A DNA stretch of 64,000 nucleotides from Pseudomonas sp. WN033 (lineage in GTDB: Bacteria; Pseudomonadota; Gammaproteobacteria; Pseudomonadales; Pseudomonadaceae), in NCBI GenBank assembly GCA_002287035.1, contig NSKG01000008.1:62001-126000 (forward strand), written 5' to 3'. The notes under the pieces are model-generated. The model made no database searches and was not told the DNA's origin. It saw only the letters and a program-made list of their open reading frames with translations. The position numbers were made by a program, and so were the translations under genes. Positions within the stretch are counted from its first letter, which is position 1. Each line of letters begins with the position of its first letter. Below, in pieces: positions 27,339 through 35,211 of the stretch.

Positions 27339-28103
27339 TCAGGCGATGGTATCACCACCGTCGGCGACAATGGTCTGGCCGGTGACGTAAGCACCTGCCG
27401 CCGAGGCCAGGAACAATGCCACCCCAGCGATATCAACCGGTTCGCCAACCCGGCGCAGCGGCAGCTTTTCCTCGACCTTGCGCAGCCGGTCCGGATCTTC
27501 CAGCAGTGCCTGGGCGAAGTCGGTACGGATCAGACCGGGCGCGATGCTGTTGACCCGAATACCCTTAGGGCCCCATTCCAGCGACAGGTTGCGCGCCAGC
27601 CCGGCTTCAGCGGCCTTGGACATGCCATACACACCGATATTGGCACTGGCCCGCAGGCCGGCGATGCTTGACAGCAATACGATGGAACCGCCGCCCTGTT
27701 CGACCATGTGCGGGATGACCATATTGCACAGCCAGAAAGTGCCCTTGACGTTGGTGCCCATGATCTTGTCGAAGGCCTCGTCGCTGACCTGATGGGTCGG
27801 GCCGTAGACCGGGTTGGTGGCGGCGTTGCAGACCAGGATGTCGATTTTGCCGAAGGCTTGCAGGGTCTTGTCGACCAGGTTCTGCAACTGCGCCTTGTCA
27901 CCGACATGACAGGCCACCGGCAGGGCGTCGAAACCCTGGGCCTGAAGTTCGCCAGCTACCTGCTGGCAGACATCGGCCTTGCGGCTGGAAATGACTACTT
28001 TGGCGCCGGCCTTGGCATATTCCTCGGCGATGGCCTTGCCAATGCCTTTGGTCGAGCCGGTGATGATGGCGACCTTGCCGGTCAGGTCAAACAGTTTACT
28101 CAT
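27339..28103 (-). CDS. Short-chain dehydrogenase/reductase (SDR), second copy
   Basis: A 254-residue classical SDR similar to DHRS4/FabG-type enzymes. The coenzyme motif TGSTKGIG is at 15-22 and CNAATNP at 92-98 replaces NNAG. Ser145/146, Tyr159 and Lys163 (YGMSK) form the catalytic set, and VADGG ends the core. The ATG at 28103 has AGGAG 6 bases upstream; the frame opens 8 codons earlier without support. It lies between the APH-type kinase and the second acyl-CoA dehydrogenase, all on the minus strand, though repeats separate them. A role as 3-hydroxyacyl-CoA or hydroxyacid dehydrogenase in that pathway is inference. Confidence 0.9.
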   Translation of the reverse strand: MSKLFDLTGKVAIITGSTKGIGKAIAEEYAKAGAKVVISSRKADVCQQVAGELQAQGFDALPVACHVGDKAQLQNLVDKTLQAFGKIDILVCNAATNPVYGPTHQVSDEAFDKIMGTNVKGTFWLCNMVIPHMVEQGGGSIVLLSSIAGLRASANIGVYGMSKAAEAGLARNLSLEWGPKGIRVNSIAPGLIRTDFAQALLEDPDRLRKVEEKLPLRRVGEPVDIAGVALFLASAAGAYVTGQTIVADGGDTIA

Positions 28104-28115
28104 GCTGCTTCTCCT

Positions 28116-28575
28116 ATGGATTGCCACGCCGCTGCGCGACTCGCAATGACGAGGGCGTGGGCGGGCCTTGTCGGCGCTACTACACCATCGTTATCGCGAG
28201 GGTCGTCGCCCGTGGCGATCTGTGTCGGCCCATGGATTGCCACGCCGCTGCGCGCCTCGCAATGACGAGGGCGTGGGTGAGCCTTGTCGGCGCTACTACA
28301 CCATCGTTATCGCGAGGGTCGTCACCCGTGCGATCTGTGTCGGCCCATGGATTGCCACGCCGCTGCGCGACTCGCAATGACGAGGGCGTGGGTGAGCCTT
28401 GTCGGCGCTACTACACCATCGTTATCGCGAGGGTCGTCGCCCATGGCGATCTGTGTTGGCCCATGGATTGCCACGTCGCTGCGCGACTCGCAATGACGGG
28501 GGAGTGGGCAGTCTTGTCGGTTCCACTACACCATCGTCATCGCGAGGGCCGCAGGCCCGTGGCGATCCAGTTGTT
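28116..28575. repeat. Tandem array of about 116-bp ATTGCC...ATCGCGAGG units (four copies)
   Basis: Unit starts (ATGGATTGCCACG) are at 28116, 28232, 28347 and 28463, spaced 116, 115 and 116 bases. Each unit holds ATTGCCACG..CGCAATGACG and ATCGCGAGGG..CCGTGGCGAT, that is, two palindromic half-sites. The last unit is the most diverged and ends at the stop of the acyl-CoA dehydrogenase gene. The whole 470-base gap between the SDR and the dehydrogenase is this array. Confidence 0.9.
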
Positions 28576-29772
28576 TTACAGGTACTGCCCCATTTCCAGC
28601 TTGGCGATGGTGCCCAGGTGTACTTCGTCCGGGCCGTCGGCCAGGCGCAGGGTGCGGGCCTTGGCGTAGGCGGAGGCGAGGAAGCTGTCCTGGCAGACGC
28701 CCTTGGCGCCGTGTACCTGAATGGCACGGTCAATCACGTTGCAGGCCATGGTCGGCGCGACGGCCTTGATCATGGCGATCTGCTGGCGTGCGACCTTGTT
28801 GCCGTACAGGTCCATGCTGCGAGCGGCGTGCAGGGTCAGCAGGCGGGCCTGGTCGATTTCGCAACGGGATTTGGCGATGGCTTCGGCGGTGCTGCCGTGC
28901 TTGTACAGCGGCTTGCCGAAGGCAACGCGCTCGGCGGCGCGGCGGCACATGGCTTCCAGTGCGCGCTCGGCAATACCGATGCTGCGCATGCAGTGGTGAA
29001 TACGGCCTGGCCCGAGGCGACCCTGGGCAATCTCAAAGCCGCGGCCTTCGCCCAGCAGCATGTTGGAAGCCGGAACGCGGACGTTGTCATAAATGATTTC
29101 GGCATGGCCGTGCGGCGCATGGTCGTAACCGAATACATGCAGGTCACGCACAATGGTCACGCCGGGGCTGTCCAGCGGTACCAGAATCATGCTCTGCTGC
29201 AGGTGCTTAGGTGCGTTCGGGTCGGTCTTGCCCATGACGATGGCGATCTTGCAGTGTTCATTCAGGGCGCCGGAGGACCACCACTTGGTGCCGTTGATCA
29301 CGTACTCGTCGCCTTCACGGCGGATTTCGCACTGGATATTGGTGGCGTCGGAGGAGGCGACATCGGGTTCGGTCATGGAGAAGCAGGAACGGATTTCACC
29401 AGCCAGCAGAGGCTTGAGCCACTGTTCTTTCTGCTCCTCGTTACCGTAGCGCTCGATGGTTTCCATGTTGCCGGTGTCCGGCGCGCTGCAGTTGAAGACT
29501 TCACCGGCGAAGGACACGCGGCCCATGATTTCACACAGGTGGGCGTATTCTTCATTATTCAGTCCGGCGCCACGCTCGGAGTGCGGCAGGAACAGGTTCC
29601 ACAGACCCTGGCTGCGGGCTTTCTGCTTCAGTTCCTCAAGGATCGGCGGGTGGCCCCACTTGTTCTGCTTGACCTGCTCGTAGAACAGAGCTTCGTTAGG
29701 GTAAATGTGCTCATCCATAAAGGCGTTGAGCTGGTCCTTGAGTTCCTGCACGCGGGGGCTGAGTTCGAACAT
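28576..29772 (-). CDS. Acyl-CoA dehydrogenase (ACAD10/11-like)
   Basis: A 398-residue FAD-dependent acyl-CoA dehydrogenase. The FAD/substrate segments are [17 protein letters not shown] and [11 protein letters not shown]. The C-terminal region has [11 protein letters not shown] and [17 protein letters not shown], the GPDEVH form seen in ACAD10/11 and LvaC-type enzymes instead of the usual IYEGTNGIQ. This supports pairing with the APH-type kinase gene, with which it would convert 4-phosphoacyl-CoA onward. It is first in the minus-strand series ACAD, SDR, kinase. The 158 bases upstream of its start (29773-29930) look like a promoter region before the 132-bp array. Confidence 0.93.
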   Translation of the reverse strand: MFELSPRVQELKDQLNAFMDEHIYPNEALFYEQVKQNKWGHPPILEELKQKARSQGLWNLFLPHSERGAGLNNEEYAHLCEIMGRVSFAGEVFNCSAPDTGNMETIERYGNEEQKEQWLKPLLAGEIRSCFSMTEPDVASSDATNIQCEIRREGDEYVINGTKWWSSGALNEHCKIAIVMGKTDPNAPKHLQQSMILVPLDSPGVTIVRDLHVFGYDHAPHGHAEIIYDNVRVPASNMLLGEGRGFEIAQGRLGPGRIHHCMRSIGIAERALEAMCRRAAERVAFGKPLYKHGSTAEAIAKSRCEIDQARLLTLHAARSMDLYGNKVARQQIAMIKAVAPTMACNVIDRAIQVHGAKGVCQDSFLASAYAKARTLRLADGPDEVHLGTIAKLEMGQYL

Positions 29773-29930
29773 GGTGGTTCCTTGCTGAAGTTGGTTGAGC
29801 CGGGCGGCCAGCCGGGGCTGGCCGATGAGCTGACCATACAGTCATCCTCCAGGGCGGAGAACCAAGTCCTGGTGGTGGAATGCATGTTCATAAGCAAGTG
29901 TAATGGTAGTGAGGGACTACTATATGCATC

Positions 29931-30630
29931 AGCGAGATTCGAGCCTGTGCTCAACGCCAGCGTGCCAGATCCTCATATTGGGGTAGGAGCGGCCCGCGGC
30001 CGCGAAGGATTGCGGGTGATTGCAAGGCCCATTCGCGCTCGCAGAGCGCTCCTACAGGCATCAGCGAGATTCGAGCCTGTGCTCAACGCCAGCGTGCCAG
30101 ATCCTCATATTGGGGTAGGAGCGGCCCGCGGCCGCGAAGGATTGTCGGTGATTGCAAGGCCCATTCGCGCTCGCAGAGCGCTCCTACAGGTGTCGGCGAG
30201 ATTCGAGCCTGTGCTCAACGCCAGCGTGCCAGATCCTCATATTGGGGTAGGAGCGGCCCGCGGCCGCGAAGGATTGCCGGTGATGGCAAGGCCCATTCGC
30301 GCTCGCAGAGCGCTCCTACAGGCGTCAGCGAGATTCGAGCCTGTGCTCAACGCCAGCGTGCCAGATCCTCAGATTGGGGTAGGAGCGGCCCGCGGCCGCG
30401 AAGGATTGCCGGTGACTGCAAGACCCATTCGCGCTCTCAGAGCGCTCCTACAGGCGTCAGCGAGATTCGAGCCTGTGCTCAACGCCGGCGTGCCAGATCC
30501 TCAGATTGGGGTAGGAGCGGCCCGCGGCCGCGAAGGATTGCCGGTGATGGCAAGGCCCATTCGCGCTCGCAGAGCGCTCCTACAGGCGTCAGCGAGATTC
30601 GAGCCTGTGCTCAACGCCAGCGTGCCAGGT
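29931..30630. repeat. Tandem array of 132-bp units, five complete and one partial
   Basis: Unit starts AGCGAGATTCGAGCC are at 29931, 30063, 30195, 30327, 30459 and 30591, exactly 132 bases apart. Each unit contains a head-to-head REP pair (TAGGAGCGGCCC.. and ..AGAGCGCTCCTA). It also has a segment GCTCAACGCCAGCGTGCCAG that equals the last codons and stop of the neighbouring TIGR04282-type gene. The sixth, partial copy is that gene end itself. Variation between units is limited to scattered single bases. Confidence 0.93.
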
Positions 30631-31213
30631 CCTCGGGGTCGTCAAGATCCCACAGTGTAGGCCCGAGCCACAGACTCAGGTTGGCCTCTTGCAGGCGCTG
30701 GCGGGTGTCAGCCAGAACCTGGGTGTGACTCCAGCTCATGTCTCGAAAGGGCGCCGGGTGTGGTTGACGTTGGCCGATCAGCACATAGCCGCCGTCCTCG
30801 CTGGGCAGAATTACGCAGTCGTGATCGTGCAGAGCATCGGCTGCGAGGAGCACATGTGCTGTGGTCAGCACCGGACAATCGCTGCCGATCAACAGGGCGC
30901 CCTGAGAGTGGTCGCTCAGGGCTTGGTTCATGCGTTGGCCCAGATCGCCGGGAGCCTGGTTGCGAAGCTGCAGGTTATGTTGCTGAGCCAGTTCAGCGAA
31001 TAGCGTGTGGTGTGTATCCGGCGCGCAGTAGAGATAGCGAAGGCCAGGCCAATCGCGGGTTTGCTCCAGCGTGCGCACCAGCAGGTGTTGGTATAGCGCG
31101 CAGGCACCCTCGGCGCCGAGCGCGGGTATCAGCCGGGTCTTGACCTGACCTGGTACCGGAGCCTTGGCGAAAATCAGCAGGGGCAGAGGCGGTGCATCCA
31201 AGGGGCGGGACAT
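30611..31213 (-). CDS. TIGR04282-type rSAM-associated transferase (CofC-like nucleotidyltransferase fold)
   Basis: A 200-residue protein of the family found with ArsS-type radical SAM proteins, annotated in databases as an arsenosugar biosynthesis glycosyltransferase. It has a GT-A/nucleotidyltransferase fold with LLIFAKAPVPGQVKTRL (13-29), the metal-site-like LLIGSDCPVLT, and VILPSEDGGYVLIG. It is last in the operon, 19 bases after the TIGR04283 gene. Its C-terminus (EDLARWR) is copied into each unit of the adjacent 132-bp array. Whether the pathway is truly arsenosugar synthesis is not shown by sequence. Confidence 0.85.
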   Translation of the reverse strand: MSRPLDAPPLPLLIFAKAPVPGQVKTRLIPALGAEGACALYQHLLVRTLEQTRDWPGLRYLYCAPDTHHTLFAELAQQHNLQLRNQAPGDLGQRMNQALSDHSQGALLIGSDCPVLTTAHVLLAADALHDHDCVILPSEDGGYVLIGQRQPHPAPFRDMSWSHTQVLADTRQRLQEANLSLWLGPTLWDLDDPEDLARWR

Positions 31214-31232
31214 GGTTCTGGTTCCCGGCGAG

Positions 31233-31982
31233 CTATCGATTATTTTGTTTGTGCGGCCGCTGATACAGCTGTGCCAGCCGTTCAGGTGCCATTCCCAGCC
31301 AGTACAGCAGCCTTAACCGCCACATCAACAGTATGGTCGGCAGCGTGCCGTATTGCTGCCAGCGTCGGCTGGAGGTGATTAGTGGTGTGCTGATACACAG
31401 GGGCGGGCTGAGGCGGCGCAGGCGTTTGCTTAGCTCAATATCCTCCATCAGTGGAATCTCGGCATAGCCGCCCAATTGCTCAAACAGGGTGCGGCGCACA
31501 AAGATCGCCTGGTCGCCGGTACACACGCCGGTCAGGCGCGAGCGCCGGTTCATCAGCCAGGCAACCAGACGCAGTAGCGGTGACGAGGGCTGCAGGCGCA
31601 CATCGAACCGCCCCCACGTGTGAGGCATCGGTTGCTCCTTGCTGGCAGGAGCGCCTTGCAGGCGCGAATCCGGGCCGCAAACCCCTTCAGCATCCAATGG
31701 CAGCAATTGCATGAAATCTTCTGGCAATCGGGTATCAGCATGCAGAAACAGCAGCCACTCACCTCTGGCCAGCAACGCCCCGGCATTCATCTGCCGGGCG
31801 CGTCCGGGTTGACTGACGATGACCTTGTCCGCCAGCGGTTCGGCCAATACCCGGGTAGCATCACTGCTGTCGCCATCGACGACGATGATTTCCAGTTCGC
31901 CGCGTAGCTCCTGCAGGGGCAGCAGGGCTTGAACGATGCCTGCGGCCTCATTGCGCACCGGCATGATGACCGACAGCCTCAC
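31233..31982 (-). CDS. TIGR04283-type rSAM-associated glycosyltransferase (family 2) with REP-derived insert
   Basis: A family 2 glycosyltransferase of 249 residues. It has the N-terminal RLSVIMPVRNEAAGI, the VVDGDSSD nucleotide site, HADTRLP and TGDQAIFVRR with the later EDIELSKRLRR (the D/ED catalytic region). I chose GTG at 31982 because it overlaps the preceding stop (31979-31982) as GTGA and starts exactly at the family's conserved N-terminus; the frame runs further up to 32051. Between HADTRLPEDF and WGRFDVRL lies an unusual stretch, residues about 98-119 (DAEGVCGPDSRLQGAPASK...). It is encoded by a REP half-site that kept the frame. The donor and acceptor sugars are unknown. Confidence 0.85.
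   Translation of the reverse strand: MRLSVIMPVRNEAAGIVQALLPLQELRGELEIIVVDGDSSDATRVLAEPLADKVIVSQPGRARQMNAGALLARGEWLLFLHADTRLPEDFMQLLPLDAEGVCGPDSRLQGAPASKEQPMPHTWGRFDVRLQPSSPLLRLVAWLMNRRSRLTGVCTGDQAIFVRRTLFEQLGGYAEIPLMEDIELSKRLRRLSPPLCISTPLITSSRRWQQYGTLPTILLMWRLRLLYWLGMAPERLAQLYQRPHKQNNR
31647..31668. repeat. REP half-site inside the glycosyltransferase gene
   Basis: AGGAGCGCCTTGCAGGCGCGAA matches the intergenic half-site at 44600 and 44677 (complement strand). With flanking bases the match is 24 of 25. It is translated as SRLQGAPA. Confidence 0.85.
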
Positions 31983-34120
31983 TGCCGCCTCCAGGCGTGA
32001 TAACGTGCCAGCCAGGCCAGTAACCGTTGTGGCGCGTGGTTTCTCTTCCACTGGCCCGCGGCATATTTGTTGGCTTCGGCCAAAGTGGGATAACTGTGTA
32101 CGGTGCCCAGGATCTTGTTCAGGCCGAGGTTGTACTTCATTGCCAGCACGAACTCGGCGAGCAGTTCGCCAGCATGCTGGCCGACGATGGTGACCCCCAA
32201 TATCCGGTCCTTGCCTGGTGCCGTGAGCACTTTGACGAAACCCTCGGCCGCTTCGTCGGCAATGGCCCGGTCCAGGTCATCGAGGCCGTAGCGGGTAACT
32301 TCACAGGCAATGCCCTGGGCCTGTGCTTCAGCTTCCGACAGCCCGACCCGTGCCACTTCCGGATCAGTGAAGGTGCAGTGTGGCAGCACCCGGTAATCGA
32401 CCTTGAAGCGTTTGAAACTGCCGAACAGGGCGTTTACTGCGGCATACCAGGCCTGATGTGCCGCAGCGTGGGTGAACTGATAGGGGCCGGTGACATCGCC
32501 TACGGCATAGATGTTGGGGAAGCGGGTGGCCAGATACTCGTTGGTTTCCAGCGTACCGTCGGCGCGACGAGCCAGCTCCAGCGTTTCGGCGCCATAGCCT
32601 GCGGTATTGGCCGTGCGTCCAAGTGCTACCAGTACGCAGTCAAAACTAATCTGTAGGGCCTGATCGTCATCCAGTGAGCGGGCGAACAGGGTCGGCTGGC
32701 CGTTCAGGTGCTCGAAACGCTCGGTCTGACAATGTAGATGCAGGGTTACACCTTCCCGCTGCAGACTGTTGATTACCAGTTCGCTGGCATCCGGATCTTC
32801 GCGAGGCAGCAGGCGCGGGTTACGGCCAACCAAAGTGACCTGGCTGCCCAGGCGCTGGAAGGCTTGCGCCAGTTCGCAACCGATCGGGCCGCCGCCCAGC
32901 ACCAGCAGCCGCCTGGGCTGTTGACGCAACTCCCAGACCGTGTCAGAGGTAACCATTGGCATCTCGCTCAGGCCTGGCAGGTCAGGCACCAGTGGCCTGG
33001 CTCCGGCGGCGATGATAATGTTGCGGGTACTTATGCTGCGGCCGTTGACCTCGACAGTCCACGGCGAACTGATGCGGGCTGCACCATTAATCACTTCGAC
33101 GCCGAGCCCGGTGTAGCGCTCAGTCGAGTCATGAGGTTCGATCTGGCCTATGACCCGCTGTACCCGCTCCATCACTGCCGCAAAATCGACCGTGGCACTC
33201 GCCGCGCTGAAGCCGAGCTGGTGAGCCTTGTTAACCTCGGCGACCAGCCGGGCCGAGCGAATCAACGTCTTGGATGGTACGCAACCGGTATTCAGGCAGT
33301 CGCCGCCCATGGCATGTTTTTCGATCAGGCTGACATCAGCCTTGACCGCAGCGGCGATGTAGGCGCTGACCAGCCCCCCGCTGCCGGCGCCGATGACCAC
33401 CAGATTGCGCTCGAAACGTTTGGGTTTGCTCCAGCCTTGGTATACCCGCCGGGCCTTGAGCAGACCAAGCAGCCGGCGAGCCAGTAGCGGGAAAATACCT
33501 AGCAGCACAAAGGCACCGATCAGCCCCGGGGACAGAATGCCGGCCAGAGACTCAAGCTGGCCCAGCTCGCGACCAGCATTCACATAGACTACTGTTCCGG
33601 GCAGCATTCCCACCTGGCTGACCCACCAGTAGGTCCGTACCGGCAGCTTGGTAAGCCCCATTGCCAGATTGATCAGAAAGAATGGAAAGGCCGGCACCAG
33701 GCGCAGGGCAAACAGGTAAAAGGCACCTTCCTGGGCAATGCCCTGGTCCAGAGTTTCCAGGCGTTGATTCAGTCGGGCCTTGACCCAGTCACGCAGCAGA
33801 AACCGGCTGATCAGCATGGCCAGTGTTGCGCCCAGGGTCGAGGCAAAGGATACCAGCAGGGTGCCCCACCACAGGCCGAACAGCGCACCGGCAATCAGGG
33901 TCATCAGCGCCGCACCAGGCAGCGATAGGGCGGTAACCAGCACATAGACTGCGAAGAACAGGCCGCCCGCCAGCCACGGATGGGCATTGACGCCGCCCTG
34001 GAGTGCGCTCTGGTAGATTTTGAGGTTATCCAGCGTTAACAGTTGGGCAGCATCTGACGCGAAAAACACTATGACCAGGGTGATGACTAACAGGCCCAGC
34101 AGCAGTTTTGTGATCTTCAT
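31979..34120 (-). CDS. Fusion of DedA/TVP38-type membrane domain and FAD disulfide reductase (mercuric reductase/lipoamide dehydrogenase family)
   Basis: A 713-residue two-part protein. Residues 1-220 carry about five or six membrane segments with the VTT/TVP38 signature, for example LSLPGAALMTLIAGALFG and RLVPAFPFFLINLAMGLT. Residues about 235-713 form a pyridine nucleotide-disulfide reductase with FAD site VVIGAGSGGL (242-251), the redox-active CLNTGC (275-280), the NAD site GGGPIGCELAQAF, the second FAD contact YAVGDV and the C-terminal TVHSYPTLAE dimerisation/catalytic segment. MerA's N-terminal HMA domain is absent. The ATG at 34120 overlaps the arsS stop (ATGA), and its own stop overlaps the next start. 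This implies obligate co-expression with ArsS. Substrate unknown. Confidence 0.92.
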   Translation of the reverse strand: MKITKLLLGLLVITLVIVFFASDAAQLLTLDNLKIYQSALQGGVNAHPWLAGGLFFAVYVLVTALSLPGAALMTLIAGALFGLWWGTLLVSFASTLGATLAMLISRFLLRDWVKARLNQRLETLDQGIAQEGAFYLFALRLVPAFPFFLINLAMGLTKLPVRTYWWVSQVGMLPGTVVYVNAGRELGQLESLAGILSPGLIGAFVLLGIFPLLARRLLGLLKARRVYQGWSKPKRFERNLVVIGAGSGGLVSAYIAAAVKADVSLIEKHAMGGDCLNTGCVPSKTLIRSARLVAEVNKAHQLGFSAASATVDFAAVMERVQRVIGQIEPHDSTERYTGLGVEVINGAARISSPWTVEVNGRSISTRNIIIAAGARPLVPDLPGLSEMPMVTSDTVWELRQQPRRLLVLGGGPIGCELAQAFQRLGSQVTLVGRNPRLLPREDPDASELVINSLQREGVTLHLHCQTERFEHLNGQPTLFARSLDDDQALQISFDCVLVALGRTANTAGYGAETLELARRADGTLETNEYLATRFPNIYAVGDVTGPYQFTHAAAHQAWYAAVNALFGSFKRFKVDYRVLPHCTFTDPEVARVGLSEAEAQAQGIACEVTRYGLDDLDRAIADEAAEGFVKVLTAPGKDRILGVTIVGQHAGELLAEFVLAMKYNLGLNKILGTVHSYPTLAEANKYAAGQWKRNHAPQRLLAWLARYHAWRRQ

Positions 34121-35079
34121 GCCAGAGCACCGCCACAACTGGAACCCTGTCCAGCGGTACAGGCGAAACAGTGGTCGCGGGTGACGATCAGATTGTTGTC
34201 CAGCGTGTCGCTGAGCAGGTCGCGCAGATGGCTGCGATCACGGGCCAGCAGGCGCATGGGCAGATCAAGCATCTGGTTGAAGTCGCAGTCGTACAGATAG
34301 CCCTGCCAGTCGACGCTGACGGTGTTACGGCACATCAGGTTGGCCAGGTTGGTGGAGCTGAAGTTGTCGCGCAGCAGTTGCATGTAATCGTTGAACTGCC
34401 CCTTGCTGACCAGCGTGCTGCCGAAGCGGGCAATTGGCTGGTTGGTAATGGTGTGCAGATGGTTGAAGACAATGCCGAAGTCTTCCAGCAGATGTTGTTT
34501 GTAATCGGCCTCCAGCGCGGCTTGCGGTGGGGGCAAATAAGGGCCGAGCGGGTTGTAGACCAGATTCAGCTCCAGCCCGGTGTCAGGTTGGCCGTAGCCC
34601 AGCCGGTTAAGCTGTTTCAGGCCCTGAATGCTACGTTCGAACACGCCATCGCCGCGCTGGCGGTCGACATTGTCGCGGGAATAGCACGGCAGTGAGGCGG
34701 AAATGCGCACTGCCTGGCCTGCCAGAAATTCCGACAAATCCTCATGGCCAGGCTCGTTGAGAATGGTCAGATTGCAGCGGTCGATCACCTCCAGACCCTG
34801 TGCCCGGGCATGCTGGACAATCTGGCGAAAGCGCGGATGCATCTCCGGGGCACCGCCGGTCAGGTCCAGGGTGGCTACCGGATGGCGATCGATCACGGCG
34901 TATAACACTTCAACCAACTCGTCACTCATTGCTTCGGTGCGGGTAGGGCCGGCATTGACATGGCAGTGCAGGCAGCGCTGGTTGCAGCGGTAGGTCAGAT
35001 TGACCTGTAGGATCTCCAGATGCCCGCGTCGAATCGCAGGGAAGCTGAGTTGGTCCAATAACGGGAGCATGTTACGCAC
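34117..35079 (-). CDS. arsS: ArsS-type radical SAM protein (rSAM/Cys-rich family)
   Basis: A 320-residue radical SAM enzyme. The 4Fe-4S/SAM motif CNQRCLHC has Cys32, Cys36 and Cys39. LDLTGGAPEMHP is the GGE-like region. A C-terminal Cys-rich part (LMCRNTVSVDWQGYLYDCDFN and DHCFACTAG..SSCGG) probably holds an auxiliary cluster. These match the family called arsenosugar biosynthesis radical SAM protein ArsS. It is first in a four-gene operon with overlapping or near-touching genes. The divergent methyltransferase-like gene starts about 130 bases away. An arsM was not seen here, so the arsenic link rests only on family name. Confidence 0.9.
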   Translation of the reverse strand: MRNMLPLLDQLSFPAIRRGHLEILQVNLTYRCNQRCLHCHVNAGPTRTEAMSDELVEVLYAVIDRHPVATLDLTGGAPEMHPRFRQIVQHARAQGLEVIDRCNLTILNEPGHEDLSEFLAGQAVRISASLPCYSRDNVDRQRGDGVFERSIQGLKQLNRLGYGQPDTGLELNLVYNPLGPYLPPPQAALEADYKQHLLEDFGIVFNHLHTITNQPIARFGSTLVSKGQFNDYMQLLRDNFSSTNLANLMCRNTVSVDWQGYLYDCDFNQMLDLPMRLLARDRSHLRDLLSDTLDNNLIVTRDHCFACTAGQGSSCGGALA

Positions 35080-35211
35080 GAGCCTTGTCCTATGTTTGTC
35101 AGTCTGGGCTGGCTTCTTGGAGTGAGTGCAAACCTTGATGTTACACCCTGCTAAAAATCCTAAATGACGTTAATGTCTTCAACTGTTAGGGTAGTTAAGG
35201 AATTCATCAAC

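Noticed and set aside
29931-30630. A CRISPR array
   Set aside because: The units are 132 bp with no variable spacers. The repeats contain REP hairpins and a gene end, and no cas gene is near.
28399-30660. A 753-codon plus-strand open frame
   Set aside because: It runs antisense to the acyl-CoA dehydrogenase and then through the 132-bp array, whose length is a multiple of three. The repeated 44-residue segment is an artefact of the DNA repeat, and no start signal is present.
31640-31700. A frameshift or pseudogene in the TIGR04283 glycosyltransferase
   Set aside because: The inserted repeat keeps the frame and the conserved motifs on both sides are intact, so the gene is called functional.
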